From: Parabacteroides faecis
Lineage (GTDB): Bacteria; Bacteroidota; Bacteroidia; Bacteroidales; Tannerellaceae
DNA length: 64,000 bases
NCBI RefSeq assembly: GCF_014647375.1
Contig: NZ_BMPB01000007.1
Coordinates: 62,001-126,000 of the forward strand
Reading direction: 5' to 3'
A program made the position numbers and the translations under genes. The notes below the pieces were generated by a model, which saw only the letters and a program-made list of their open reading frames with translations, was not told the DNA's origin and searched no databases. How positions within the stretch are numbered: the first letter of the stretch is position 1; each line of letters begins with the position of its first letter. Shown here piece after piece: positions 45,897 through 56,900 of the stretch.

Positions 45897-48110
45897 TTAT
45901 TCTTCCAGAACAATATCCAATATACCTCCACGCACTAAATCGGAGTGATTTATAGTAAAGCCTGCATATCTCTCTCCATCCAACTTCATATTTTTAATAT
46001 ATGATTTTTCACAAGCATTTACTCCCGCATTTATCGTAAAAAACTTCCCTGAATAATAGCTTTCTTGTAATCGAATTTTCACCTTATCAAAAATCGGAGC
46101 CGTTAACTGATAGACTGGTTTAGCTGGACAATCCGGATAAAATCCTAGCATCGAAAAAACCAACCAGGCAGACATGGTTCCACAATCATCATTATCCGTT
46201 ATACCATTCTGATCGTCACCAAAATAAGTATCTATACAATGTCGCGTCCAATATTGGGTTCGCTTTTCCTCCCCTTTTACATAATTAAATAAATACGGGT
46301 ATGAGATATCTGGTTCATTTCCCATATTATAATAACCTTTTTCAAAACATTCAGCCAACTTATTAATAAAAGCTTTTTCTCCTCCATTCAACTGTATAAG
46401 TTCCGACATATCAAAGGGTACAAAAAAATTATAATGCCAAGAACACCCTTCCACAAATCCTGGTTGACTATGCCATGCCGGAACACCCGGATTTGGGTCA
46501 AAATCAACCAACCATCGTCCATCTTTATATTTAGGTCTCATAAATCCAACTAACGAATCATAATAGTTCCGATAATAACCAGCACGCTTCATAAAAAGCA
46601 AATAATCGGAATCTTTACCAACTATTTTAGCCATGCTTGCTAATGCATAATCTGCCATACAATATTCCAAACCAGTAGAAACACTTCCCCAAACAGAGGC
46701 TTCGTTATCTTTCTTCCCGTCCGGTTCGGGTATATAGCCTAACTCTAAAAACTTCTTATAGCCAGGACGAACAATATCTGCATCCATTCTTCCGGTATCA
46801 GCATTTTCTAACATAGCCTGATAAGCTATTTCAATATCAAAATCGCATATACCACGCACATAAGAATCAACAAGAACCGGAATGGCCGGATCACCAACCA
46901 TTACATTCGTCTCCATACTACACAATTCCCATTTTGGAAGACGACCTCCTTCCCGATACATATCTATCAATGAATTAACCATATCTGATTGACGTTCTGG
47001 ATACACTAACGAAAGCAATGGATGTACTGTACGATATGTATCCCACAATGAGAACAAAGTATATCTGCTTCGGTTTCCTGAATTTCTGATCTCACCGGAA
47101 AGATAAGCTGGATATTCACCATTAATATCATTCAGGATATTCGGATGAATTAACACATGATAAAGTGCTGTATAAAACATACGTTTATATTTTTCTGTAC
47201 CTCCCTCCAGGCTGATACGGGACAATTCTGTATCCCAACTTCCAATGGCATTTTTACGGACAGTATCAAACTGAAAGCCAGACTGTTCCGTATCCAGATT
47301 CAAACGCGCATTGTCTATACTAACATATGAAACGCCAACCTGAATTTCAACATGTTCTCCATCTTTCATATTATATGTAAAGTAAGCCCCTACGTCATCT
47401 CCTTCTGTTTCGATTGTTTGCAGGCCACATAATTCCTTATTATTCCAAAGACCTGATTTCTGAGGTTGCTTATTTACCCTTGCTACAAAATAAACAGTAC
47501 TCTCCATTCCATTTCCACAGAAATTCCCTATCTTCTTATATCCTTCAATCTCTGTTGAAGAAACAATTTTAACAAATGCTCCCGAAACAGTTGATACAGA
47601 CATACCGGCATTAAACAAGATATGTCCTTCACCCCCAGAAAAAGTAAAACGTTCAATTCCGCTTCTGAGGGTTGCAGAAGCTTCCGCCCTAATCCCATAC
47701 TCCGGTAATGAAAGAGCATAATAACCAGGATGTGCAACCTCTTCTGAATATCTACATACATAATTGGCCGGAGTAATTTTTAACTCTCCAGAAATAGGCA
47801 TTACAACAAACGTTCCCAAATCTGGACAACCGACACCACTCATATTCGTGTGGGTAAACCCCGAAAAGAAAGGATCCCCATAAAAATATGTGTAAGGTTT
47901 GTGTTCACTAAATGCAGGGTCATCAAACGGATCATACGAATTGAAAGGACTTACCGAAACCATTCCGAAAGGGCACATTGCACCGGGATGTGTATGGCCA
48001 CCATTGGAGGTTCCAATAAAAGGATTCACGTAATCGGTAGGAGATTCATCAGCCCTCACTACAAAAGAGGCCAATAAAAATAGCCCTATAAAACAGTTAT
48101 ACCATCTCAT
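45897..48110 (-). CDS. GH92 alpha-mannosidase
   Basis: The ATG at 48110 (MRWYNCFIGLFLL) is chosen; a GTG at 48119 would add KK to the signal peptide and is also possible. The product of about 737 residues has a signal peptide and the GH92 blocks YVNPFIGTSNGGHTHPGA, GFTHTNMSGVG, TLFSLWDTYRTVHPL and NDDCGTMSAWLVFSM with the catalytic acid region. It lacks the DUF4380 domain of the other GH92 in this locus. Two GH92 enzymes suggest a substrate with more than one alpha-mannosyl linkage. It lies 10 bp from the carbamoyltransferase gene. Confidence 0.9.
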   Translation of the reverse strand: MRWYNCFIGLFLLASFVVRADESPTDYVNPFIGTSNGGHTHPGAMCPFGMVSVSPFNSYDPFDDPAFSEHKPYTYFYGDPFFSGFTHTNMSGVGCPDLGTFVVMPISGELKITPANYVCRYSEEVAHPGYYALSLPEYGIRAEASATLRSGIERFTFSGGEGHILFNAGMSVSTVSGAFVKIVSSTEIEGYKKIGNFCGNGMESTVYFVARVNKQPQKSGLWNNKELCGLQTIETEGDDVGAYFTYNMKDGEHVEIQVGVSYVSIDNARLNLDTEQSGFQFDTVRKNAIGSWDTELSRISLEGGTEKYKRMFYTALYHVLIHPNILNDINGEYPAYLSGEIRNSGNRSRYTLFSLWDTYRTVHPLLSLVYPERQSDMVNSLIDMYREGGRLPKWELCSMETNVMVGDPAIPVLVDSYVRGICDFDIEIAYQAMLENADTGRMDADIVRPGYKKFLELGYIPEPDGKKDNEASVWGSVSTGLEYCMADYALASMAKIVGKDSDYLLFMKRAGYYRNYYDSLVGFMRPKYKDGRWLVDFDPNPGVPAWHSQPGFVEGCSWHYNFFVPFDMSELIQLNGGEKAFINKLAECFEKGYYNMGNEPDISYPYLFNYVKGEEKRTQYWTRHCIDTYFGDDQNGITDNDDCGTMSAWLVFSMLGFYPDCPAKPVYQLTAPIFDKVKIRLQESYYSGKFFTINAGVNACEKSYIKNMKLDGERYAGFTINHSDLVRGGILDIVLEE

Positions 48111-48120
48111 TTTCTTCACA

Positions 48121-49959
48121 TCAGTCTATTAATTCCTTATTTATTTCTTTGATATTTTCTTTCGGTTGATCATTTTTACAAAAGAACCAATTTCCAAGAA
48201 CCAAAAAATCTATTTCCGTACTCATAAAACAGGTATAAGCATCTTCCGGAGTACAAACAATCGGTTCGCCACGCACATTAAAACTTGTATTGACCAAAAC
48301 ACTACATCCTGTCAGTTCTTTAAAGGCTTTTAGCAAAGCATAATAACGAAAATTTGACAACTCCGTCACCGTTTGTACACGCCCCGTAAAATCCACATGT
48401 GTTATCGCTTGTAATACAGAACGATGATAATATAGTTTTTCAAAATAAGAGAAATCATTATAATCATCCGGAACCGCAAGCCTATATTCAGGTTTAATTT
48501 CAGCAACCAACAACATATAGGGAGAAGGTACATCCAATTCAAAATACCGGGCAACATCCTCTTCCAATACAGTAGGGGCAAAAGGACGAAAACTTTCACG
48601 GTATTTAATTTTCAGATTCAACTTTTTCTGCATATCCGTATTACGTGGATCCGCCAGGATAGAACGATTGCCTAATGCTCTGGGACCAAACTCCATACAT
48701 CCTTGAAACCATCCTACAATAAAGCCTTTATCCAACAAAACAGCTGTTTTATCATATAAAGCCACATCGTCAAGCCTCTTGGCTACCGCTCCAGCTTTCC
48801 GTATCATATTCCGGATATCTTTATCCGAAAAAGAAGGACCTAAATATGCACCAGACATTCCATCTGGTTTTTCACACGTACGTTTTTCCTGAAGATAAAT
48901 ATGCCACACAGCAAAAGCTGCTCCGATTGCTCCACCTGCATCTCCGGCAGCCGGCTGAATATAGTAATTTTCAAATAATCCACTTCTTTGAATTTTCCCA
49001 TTTGCCACACAGTTCAAGGCAACGCCACCAGCCATTACCAAATTTTCACATCCGCTTAGTTGCTTGGCAGTGGCTACAAGTTTCAGTAAAATTTCTTCCG
49101 TAACCTGTTGAATAGCATAAGCCATATCCATATATTCCTGTGTAAGTTCGCCTTCCGGCTTTCGCGGAGGCAAGCCAAACAATTTCGTCCATTTCCGGTT
49201 GTTCGTCATTTTTAAACCCGTGGCATAATCAAAATAGTCCATATTTAAAAGAAAAGAACCGTCTTCCCGAATATCCACCAAAAAATCTTTTATCAAAGAA
49301 ATATATTGCAACGTTCTTTCTGACAACATACCATAAGGAGCCAACCCCATTAATTTATATTCGCCACTATTTACACGGAACCCGCAATAATAGGTGAAAG
49401 CAGAATACAATAACCCCAAAGAATGAGGAAATTGAAGTTCCCGTAATAACGTTATAGTTTCTTTATTACCCCGACAAATCGTAGTAGTAGCCCATTCTCC
49501 AACTCCATCCACTGTCAGAACAACAGCTTCCTCATAAGGCGACGGATAAAATGCGCTTGCCGCATGCGATAAATGATGTTCTGGAAAAAGAATTTTTGAA
49601 CAAATACCGAATGTTTCTAACTCTTTCTTCAGGATTCGTTTCATATATAGTTTATCCTTAATCCATACCGGAATCGCTTTGACAAAACTTTGTAAACCTT
49701 TCGGAGCAAAAGCATGATATGTCTCCAACAATCGTTCAAATTTTATAAAAGGCTTCTCGTAAAAAGCGACATACGAAATATCCTTACCATCCAAACCAGC
49801 CTCCTGCAAAACATAAGCAATAGCATGTTTCGGAAAAGACGAATCATGTTTCTTTCGTGTGAAACGCTCCTCCTGTGCAGCTGCTACAATACAGCCATCT
49901 ATTAATAAAATCGCTGCACTGTCATGATAATATGCCGATATACCTATGATTGCCTTCAT
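48121..49959 (-). CDS. NodU/SxtI-type O-carbamoyltransferase
   Basis: The ATG at 49959 (MKAIIGISAYYHDSAA) is the true start; a TTG six bases upstream is unlikely. The 612-residue cytoplasmic enzyme has the Kae1-like N-terminal domain (EERFTRKKHDSSFP, HHLSHAASAFYPSP metal-binding, TVDGVGEW) and the C-terminal domain (FQGCMEFGPRALGNRSIL, LVNTSFNVRGEP). Enzymes of this family transfer a carbamoyl group from carbamoyl phosphate, through carbamoyl-adenylate, to a sugar or alcohol hydroxyl. It is two bases from the DUF5989 gene and in the PUL operon. Usually such genes are in biosynthetic clusters. Confidence 0.92.
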   Translation of the reverse strand: MKAIIGISAYYHDSAAILLIDGCIVAAAQEERFTRKKHDSSFPKHAIAYVLQEAGLDGKDISYVAFYEKPFIKFERLLETYHAFAPKGLQSFVKAIPVWIKDKLYMKRILKKELETFGICSKILFPEHHLSHAASAFYPSPYEEAVVLTVDGVGEWATTTICRGNKETITLLRELQFPHSLGLLYSAFTYYCGFRVNSGEYKLMGLAPYGMLSERTLQYISLIKDFLVDIREDGSFLLNMDYFDYATGLKMTNNRKWTKLFGLPPRKPEGELTQEYMDMAYAIQQVTEEILLKLVATAKQLSGCENLVMAGGVALNCVANGKIQRSGLFENYYIQPAAGDAGGAIGAAFAVWHIYLQEKRTCEKPDGMSGAYLGPSFSDKDIRNMIRKAGAVAKRLDDVALYDKTAVLLDKGFIVGWFQGCMEFGPRALGNRSILADPRNTDMQKKLNLKIKYRESFRPFAPTVLEEDVARYFELDVPSPYMLLVAEIKPEYRLAVPDDYNDFSYFEKLYYHRSVLQAITHVDFTGRVQTVTELSNFRYYALLKAFKELTGCSVLVNTSFNVRGEPIVCTPEDAYTCFMSTEIDFLVLGNWFFCKNDQPKENIKEINKELID

Positions 49960-49961
49960 TT

Positions 49962-50111
49962 TCAAAATATTGAATAGATAAAAGGAGCCAAAGCCGAACC
50001 TTGGGTCAATACGATCAGCAAGCTAAAGAGAAGAAGAATTAATATTAATGGTATCAACCAATACTTCTTCCTCGTTCTCAAAAAACATAAAAATTCTTTT
50101 AGAAAATCCAT
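49962..50111 (-). CDS. DUF5989 small membrane protein (SxtK-like)
   Basis: A 49-residue frame from ATG 50111: a charged start (MDFLKEFLCFLRTRKKYW), one hydrophobic helix (LIPLILILLLFSLLIVL) and TQGSALAPFIYSIF at the end. This TQGSA-APFIY ending is the hallmark of DUF5989. Such genes sit between SxtJ-like genes and carbamoyltransferase genes in many bacteria. It is only two bases upstream of the carbamoyltransferase ATG, so translation is coupled; role unknown, perhaps anchoring the enzyme at the membrane. Confidence 0.85.
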   Translation of the reverse strand: MDFLKEFLCFLRTRKKYWLIPLILILLLFSLLIVLTQGSALAPFIYSIF

Positions 50112-50145
50112 ATCTCTATATTTTTATTACTTTGACAATCAAATA

Positions 50146-50517
50146 CTAAAACTGTTTTTCCACATCTTCTGCTTTATATATCTTACCTTTCACGACAAAC
50201 ACACTGCCTGCTCCTTTTTTAAAACTACGCAAACGTAAAGTATCTTCAAAAAACAATTTACGCAACAAAGCCATAGGTGTTACTATCAAATAAAAGATCA
50301 AAGCCAGTATAATTACTGAAAAAAAACGCTCTGCCTGCTGAGCTATGCCAAACCACAACCAAGAGAGCGGCACATAGATAACTGGAACCAAAGCCGTAAC
50401 CAACAGAGTTAAGACTGCCATTTTATACCATAACGTCTCTCCCGACACTAATCCAACAATCAATAAGACCAACCCCAGGACCAGTCCTACATCTGTATTT
50501 TGTTTCCGACTTATCAT
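50146..50517 (-). CDS. SxtJ-family membrane protein
   Basis: The 123-residue product has three or so hydrophobic segments (VGLVLGLVLLIVGLVSG, VLTLLVTALVPVIYVPLSWLW split, SVIILALIFYLIVTP) and a basic C-terminus (LRLRSFKKGAG). This fits the SxtJ family, first named in the saxitoxin cluster next to the carbamoyltransferase SxtI; function unknown. It overlaps the SGNH gene by four bases (ATGA), so the four-gene cassette is translation-coupled. Confidence 0.8.
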   Translation of the reverse strand: MISRKQNTDVGLVLGLVLLIVGLVSGETLWYKMAVLTLLVTALVPVIYVPLSWLWFGIAQQAERFFSVIILALIFYLIVTPMALLRKLFFEDTLRLRSFKKGAGSVFVVKGKIYKAEDVEKQF

Positions 50518-52337
50518 ATATTTCCATATTTTGCAGCAGCATCTCTGTTCCCTATCTTTGAATAAAGGGAAAATATCTCCTGCTTTAGTTTTACATTACC
50601 CGGCTCTTCAACCAATCTATTTTTATAAAATACTATTTTCTGAGCAATCTCTTTCATCGGTCTAAAATCAATTTTTTCACTTTCAGCAATCAAAATATCA
50701 AGATAAGGCAATGCCTTCTCCGGCATATCTGATTTCATGTAAAGTATAGCCAACTGGCGAACCATTGCCGGATCCTTTTTCAACTTATATGCACGGGTTG
50801 CATACCGGATACCTTTATTATATTCTTTTGCATCTATACACAAATTTACAGTTTGTTCATACACTACATATTCATAAGGATATTCCAAAATAAATGCCTC
50901 CCCGACTTTAATTGCATGATATAAGTCTTTTCTCGCTACAAATTCTTTTAGCAATTTATACATAGCAGCTTCCCATTTTATCGTATTAACTGCTAAACCT
51001 CCAGCTAAAGCCTCTTCCAACGACTTCTCTTTCTTATCATCAGGAGCGATTGGTTCATTAAAAGGCCACCCTTCTTTCAGCAGCAAAGTTGCATATTCCC
51101 CACACAAAGAGTCTACAACAGTCAGCGGTAATTCTTTGAACTCCGCTTCTACATTGGTCTGTTTATCATTATTTGCATATAAAAAAGAAGACTGTTTAAA
51201 ACTCTCGACTAATGCTTCTGAAATCAGGAAATGACCTTTCAAATTAGGATGCAAATGTTCCAACATCAACTCTTTGCCGATAATCGAATCCAGAGCATAC
51301 CCTTCAAACATCCTTTCTACATCCACAAACACAACATTTTTATATTTATAAGCCAAACGCTCCGTTATTTCATTTATTTCTTTCGGTGCTCTAAAACGTA
51401 GAGCATCCAATTCTTTTGCCCGGATATACATTTCCCGCGCTCGTTCTTTATTCTTTTTTTCATAAGCAAGATCGGCCTGTTCAAAACAAAAGGAAGCATT
51501 CAAAGAATCCGGTCCTTCCATACTGATAAAAGGTTCTTGGTCTTTTAAATTACAAACTGTATTAGTTAAAAACACACGTATTCCGGCTTTTTCATATTTT
51601 GTTAAAGTCTCATCTAAATTCTTTTCATATTGCTTTACACCAGCCTTGTACAAATCAGAACCCAATGGAATCTCCTGCTTCTTAACCATCCTCTCCATTA
51701 AGGTATGATCATAATCAGTCTTGTTTGCATCAGGTGATAAAACAGATATCATTTTTGACAACAATTGTCCTATTTTCGTTTTCCTCAATTCTATGCCTAA
51801 TCGCGCAATAATAATGTTACTACCGAAAGTTCCGGTCGAACCAATACCCAAAGCTCCGTAATATTCATTATGTCCAGCATTGATAATAACAGCATCCGGA
51901 TGCTGTGCGATGATCTCATCGGCAAAATCATAAATGGCATATGAATTCAACGCCGTCATCGAAAGATTGATCAATTCCAGGTTAATATCCGAAAAATCCT
52001 GATGTAAGCGATAATCCAACATACGTGGAAAAGCAGCATTATGAAAATAAGGAAATCCTACTGCTGTTGATTCTCCTTGTACAAAAATACGAATCAAATT
52101 ATCCGGCTTTTGCTTTAAAAACAATTCCGTATTTCCATTGGTCGCATTTTTTTCCTTCAAAAAGTAACGTAATGAGACCTTATCATTCAAATGCAACAAA
52201 TAAGGTTGCCTCTTATCTATTACAAAAAGAGAAAGATCGTGCCCAAAGTTAATTACATGTAATGCACCTTCCAATAACAATATAAGAAGTACAGGCAATA
52301 AAGCAGCTACTATTTTAAAAACACGATCTTTCTTCAT
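50514..52337 (-). CDS. SGNH-hydrolase-like protein with C-terminal TPR region
   Basis: The 607-residue protein has an N-terminal membrane anchor (VAALLPVLLILLLEGAL) and an SGNH fold: block I QGESTAVG (Ser90), block III NAGHNEYYG (Asn157) and block V EHLHPNLKGH (His). The C-terminal 200 residues form TPR-like helices (YNKGIRYATRAYKLKKDP, PEKALPYLDILIAE). SGNH proteins of this form are frequent next to carbamoyltransferase genes and may (de)acylate or carry the carbamoyl-accepting sugar; unproven. Starts 29 bp after susD and overlaps the SxtJ gene by four bases. Confidence 0.82.
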   Translation of the reverse strand: MKKDRVFKIVAALLPVLLILLLEGALHVINFGHDLSLFVIDKRQPYLLHLNDKVSLRYFLKEKNATNGNTELFLKQKPDNLIRIFVQGESTAVGFPYFHNAAFPRMLDYRLHQDFSDINLELINLSMTALNSYAIYDFADEIIAQHPDAVIINAGHNEYYGALGIGSTGTFGSNIIIARLGIELRKTKIGQLLSKMISVLSPDANKTDYDHTLMERMVKKQEIPLGSDLYKAGVKQYEKNLDETLTKYEKAGIRVFLTNTVCNLKDQEPFISMEGPDSLNASFCFEQADLAYEKKNKERAREMYIRAKELDALRFRAPKEINEITERLAYKYKNVVFVDVERMFEGYALDSIIGKELMLEHLHPNLKGHFLISEALVESFKQSSFLYANNDKQTNVEAEFKELPLTVVDSLCGEYATLLLKEGWPFNEPIAPDDKKEKSLEEALAGGLAVNTIKWEAAMYKLLKEFVARKDLYHAIKVGEAFILEYPYEYVVYEQTVNLCIDAKEYNKGIRYATRAYKLKKDPAMVRQLAILYMKSDMPEKALPYLDILIAESEKIDFRPMKEIAQKIVFYKNRLVEEPGNVKLKQEIFSLYSKIGNRDAAAKYGNI

Positions 52338-52366
52338 CTTTTTTTATTAAAAAACAAACTTATGAT

Positions 52367-53980
52367 TTATTTCCATGCAGGACTCTGTACAATCGCAGCA
52401 TTTGCATCCAACTCTTTCTGCGGTATCGGATAATACAAATCTCTGGCATCATAACGGGGCATTCCTGATAATGTTACCGAATACCATTCTTTTATTTCTT
52501 TATCCAATCTTTTCCAACGGCAGACATCTACCCAATGTTGAACACCTTCTCCACAAAATTCTTTGAAACGTTCTTCTACCAAATCGTTAAATAGCTGATC
52601 ACCGCTTGATTTAAGATCAATATCCGAAGGCGAATCTATCGGCAAATCATAGGCACGACGCCTAACTTTATTTAAATATTCACGAGCTGTAGCTTCATCT
52701 CCATTTTTCAGACTTGCTTCCGCATACATCTGATACACGTCCGCCAAACGCATCAAGTACATATTTATTCCACATGTTAATTGACTTGAAGCTGCGCTCT
52801 TTTTCAAATATTGGTATTTTCGAACTGCCCAACCTCTATAATCATCATTTTTTCTATCAAGGATATACTTACATGTAACAGTTTGAACATCATTCATAAT
52901 AACTGGTGTACCCGGTTCCAAAGCAACAACGTTTAAACGAGGATCAGCTCCGAAGCGATCAATATTCGCATCATTAAAACATAAGTTAGACCAAGCAGAA
53001 GCAGCAGGTTTACCTTCTTCATTTTCATAACATAAGGCTATCAATGAAATATGCATCGATCCTTCTGCACCACTCCAGTTACCCCAACCTGTAGAAGAAG
53101 AACCTTCCTTGAAATTCAATTCCAAAATAGATTCATCATTAAATTTGGACTGATCGTCATTAAACATTTTTTCATACTCTGCATAATCGACCAAGCGTTT
53201 GCCACTCTTATCAATCACCTCTTTTAAATCCTTCGCTGCTTGAACGTAATTACCAACATACAATTCAGCCTGTCCTTTAAAACTACGACATGTCCATTTT
53301 GTAGGACGAGGTTTATCTGCTCGTTCAGACCACGTATCAGGCAGCAAACTCTCTGCCTCCGCGTAATCTTTCAATATCTGATCGTACACCTCATTTACTG
53401 TACTACGACCTAAATTAACCTGATCTATAGCTGTAGCTGTACGAACCCGTAAAGGGATACCCAATTTATCTCCATCGCCGTTACATGGAAAACCTTCTCC
53501 CCAATACTGAACCAAATGTTGATGGGCCCAACCACGCCAGAACAAACCCTCACCAATGATTTGAGATAAGCGGGCTTCAATTTCCGGAGAACGTTCTCCT
53601 TTATAATTCTGAGCTTCTTCAATTACTGTATTTGCAGCATTCACCGTTTTATATAAACCATCCCATAATAACAGAATATTTTCATTATCTGTGGATACTT
53701 CATGCAAAACCTGCTGATTCCAAACTTGGTCAGCCGACCAAGCCATATCCACAGTATGGTCACAAATAAAGGAATGTTTCCCCATCATATAAAAACCATA
53801 CATGTGCATTGAGTTCGGCTGAGCATATAATGCATTTACAATCAACTCCATATCATCTATGGTCTTAGGAAAATATTCCGGAGACAAAGCTGATGGGTTC
53901 GATAATTCCAAAAAGCTATCAGAGCAACTGCTGAATGATACAGCACAAGCTACCATTAATGAATAGATTATCTTTTTCAT
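52367..53980 (-). CDS. SusD/RagB-family surface glycan-binding lipoprotein
   Basis: The 537-residue lipoprotein has lipobox SFSSC and the SusD pattern (SDSFLELSNPSALSPEYF, GLFWRGWAHQHLVQYWG, YLMRLADVYQMYAEA, EFCGEGVQHWVDVCRW). It forms the lid on the SusC transporter and binds the glycan at the cell surface. It follows the SusC gene by 18 bp. No SusE/SusF-like gene follows; carbamoylation genes follow directly instead. Confidence 0.93.
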   Translation of the reverse strand: MKKIIYSLMVACAVSFSSCSDSFLELSNPSALSPEYFPKTIDDMELIVNALYAQPNSMHMYGFYMMGKHSFICDHTVDMAWSADQVWNQQVLHEVSTDNENILLLWDGLYKTVNAANTVIEEAQNYKGERSPEIEARLSQIIGEGLFWRGWAHQHLVQYWGEGFPCNGDGDKLGIPLRVRTATAIDQVNLGRSTVNEVYDQILKDYAEAESLLPDTWSERADKPRPTKWTCRSFKGQAELYVGNYVQAAKDLKEVIDKSGKRLVDYAEYEKMFNDDQSKFNDESILELNFKEGSSSTGWGNWSGAEGSMHISLIALCYENEEGKPAASAWSNLCFNDANIDRFGADPRLNVVALEPGTPVIMNDVQTVTCKYILDRKNDDYRGWAVRKYQYLKKSAASSQLTCGINMYLMRLADVYQMYAEASLKNGDEATAREYLNKVRRRAYDLPIDSPSDIDLKSSGDQLFNDLVEERFKEFCGEGVQHWVDVCRWKRLDKEIKEWYSVTLSGMPRYDARDLYYPIPQKELDANAAIVQSPAWK

Positions 53981-53998
53981 AAATACTTTTCTTCTAAA

Positions 53999-56900
53999 TT
54001 ATAAATTCAAACTAATGCCAAATGTTACATTGCGTGTCACCGGTTCACGAAGCGGTGTATAATTATTACGCGTTAACTGATATCCGCCCATTTCCGGATC
54101 ATCCCCTTTAAAATTGGTTATAGTCCACAAATTCGATCCATTAACAAATACTTCAGCTCCGGACAAACCCACTTTTGCCAACAATGTCTTCGGTAAAGAA
54201 TATCCAAAATGTAACTTTTTCAGTTTAAAATAACGAACATCATCAACAAAGTAGGTTGAAAATTTTCTGAAATTTCCATTTGGATCATCCAACGTCACAC
54301 GAGGATTCTCTGCTCCTCTATTATCCGGAGTCCATGCTTTAAATACATCATAAGTAGTGTTTTGATCACCACTGAATGTATTATACATCGTTCTTCCCTG
54401 ATTATTAATAGAGAACTCACTTGTTCCTGACCATGCCATCGACAAATTAAAACCTTTCCAAGAGAAATTCGTATTTAACCCGTAAATAAATTCAGGCCAC
54501 GGATTACCGATAATTTTACGGTCTTCATTTGTAATTCGGCCATCACCATCCAAATCCACATATTTGAAATCACCCGGAGCCGTACCGGCAGTCTGATAAT
54601 AACCACCTTCTGCCTTTGCATTCAAAGCATCGATTTCGCTCTGTTCCTGAAATATTTTTTCGACAACGAAACCATACATTTGCCCCATTGGAGAACCATT
54701 TTCTGTCAAATAGTTTGCATCAGCATAACCTGTATTGAACCACAATTGAGGATTCAATTCATCACTTAGTTTTTCTACCTTATTCTTATTTTGTGAGAAT
54801 GTTAAACTGATATCATAATTAAACTCTTTCACATTATCACGCCATTGTAACATCAAATCCCAACCTTTATTAGAAATCTCACCTAAATTTGCTGAAAAGT
54901 TCAAGTCAGGTACACCAACTGAATAAGCTACTGGTATTTTATATAACATATCTGTTGTTTTCTTATTATAATATTCAAGAGACACATTCAAACGATTGTT
55001 GAACAAACCTAAATCCAAGCCGACATCACCTTGCGCCACTTTTTCACACTGAATGCCACGATTAGCCATATATTTATACCAAAAACCTCTTACTACACTC
55101 TGATCATCCCAGGAATAATATAAGTTATCGTTTACAAAAGCTGATTCATACATGAACTTCGCAATATTGTTACTACCTATCTTACCCCAACCGCCACGTA
55201 ATTTCAACAGGGAAATAGCAGGCACATTATCTGCTATAAACGCTTCCCTATGCAAATTCCAGCCAACTGAAAATGAAGGAAATACAGCATATCTATTATC
55301 AGGTCCAAATGTATCATACCCATCACGTCGAACCGTTGCTTCCAACATATATTTATTATCGTAAGCATAATTAAAACGAGCAAACTGCGAAATGCTTCTA
55401 CTCTGTTCTTCCTTACCTGTAATATCCATATTTCCCGTACCCAAAGAAATATCTTTCGGATCTGTCACAGAGAATCCCATTTTAAAACCTCCAGATGAAT
55501 TTTTCAACCATTTGTAAGCTTCATAACCCGCCATTATCTTAAAATCATGCTTTTCCCAGAAAGTCTTGCCATAAGTCAATGTATAGAACATTCGTAAATT
55601 CTGTTCAGAAGCAAAATCTTTTTGTAGTTTGGATTCCTGGGTCAACGGACCTACATGCCAATAATCATAATTTGTATTCTTTGCCTGAGAGCTAAAAGAT
55701 CCGGTAAAATAAGCCTGAAAATCTAAACCATCAATAATATTCCAGTCAAAATTCAACTGAACAGAACCACCATATCCTTTTTTATTATTATGAATAGTCA
55801 TTTCATTCGCGAATGGATTCCCCCCCTGATATCCATCAGGTTGAGTACCCCAGCCACCACCTTCTTTATTACTTGGATCATAAACTGGCATTGTAGGTAT
55901 CTGGCGAGGCTGCAAAATTCTATTTCCCGGTTCAAAATCACTATTCATGCTTACGCTTGTTATTTGAGAGAATTTAAAACGATCGCTGAATTTAGTTTCT
56001 GTTGCAACACGAAATGATGCCCCTTCATTTTTATTTTTATCAGGCATCATAGTATATTCGCCATGATAATAACTACCGGACATATTATAGGTTGTTTTTT
56101 CACCGCCACCTGTCAATTGTAAATAATAGTTATGCCCAAAAGATGTGTCAAACAATAAATCATTCCAGTCAGTATCGGGTAAAGACTCTGGATGATCCCA
56201 GGAACCATCCGCAGGTTCAGCAAAACCGAACTTACGCTTTGCTGCAATAAAATCAGCCGTATTCAACATATCCGGCAATCCCATTGGCATGGTAAAACCA
56301 AATTCTGCACGGGCATTCACTCTCAACTTTCCTTTAGTACCTTTTTTGGTAGTAACCAAAATCACACCGGCTCCGGCTTGTGCTCCATAGATAGCCGTAG
56401 AGGATGCATCCTTCAATACCTGGATTGTCTCAATATCCTCGATATCAGGGGCACCACCAGGCATACCATCCACAATCCATAACGGATTCATATCATTAAT
56501 AGATGCCTGACCACGAATTATTATACGTCCTTTAGTTACATCGACACCGGAAACACGCCCTGACAAAATATCTGTAACCCCCATACCTTTATTCTTAAAC
56601 TCTTCAGGTTTAACCGAAACTACAGCCCCTGTGATATTTGACTTTTTCTGAGAACCATAACCAACAACGACTACTTCATCCAGCGTCTTATTATCTTCTA
56701 TAATAATAATATCGTAAGCTGTTTTTCCTGCTACTACTTTGACCTCTTTTTCCAAATATCCGATATAAGATATTTTCAAAAGAGAACCTACAGGCGCAGA
56801 AATCTCAAATCGTCCGCTCATATCGCTAACCGTACCATTAGTTGTCCCTATAACAAATATGTTAGCTCCAATGACAGGATCACCATTTACATCAGTGACA

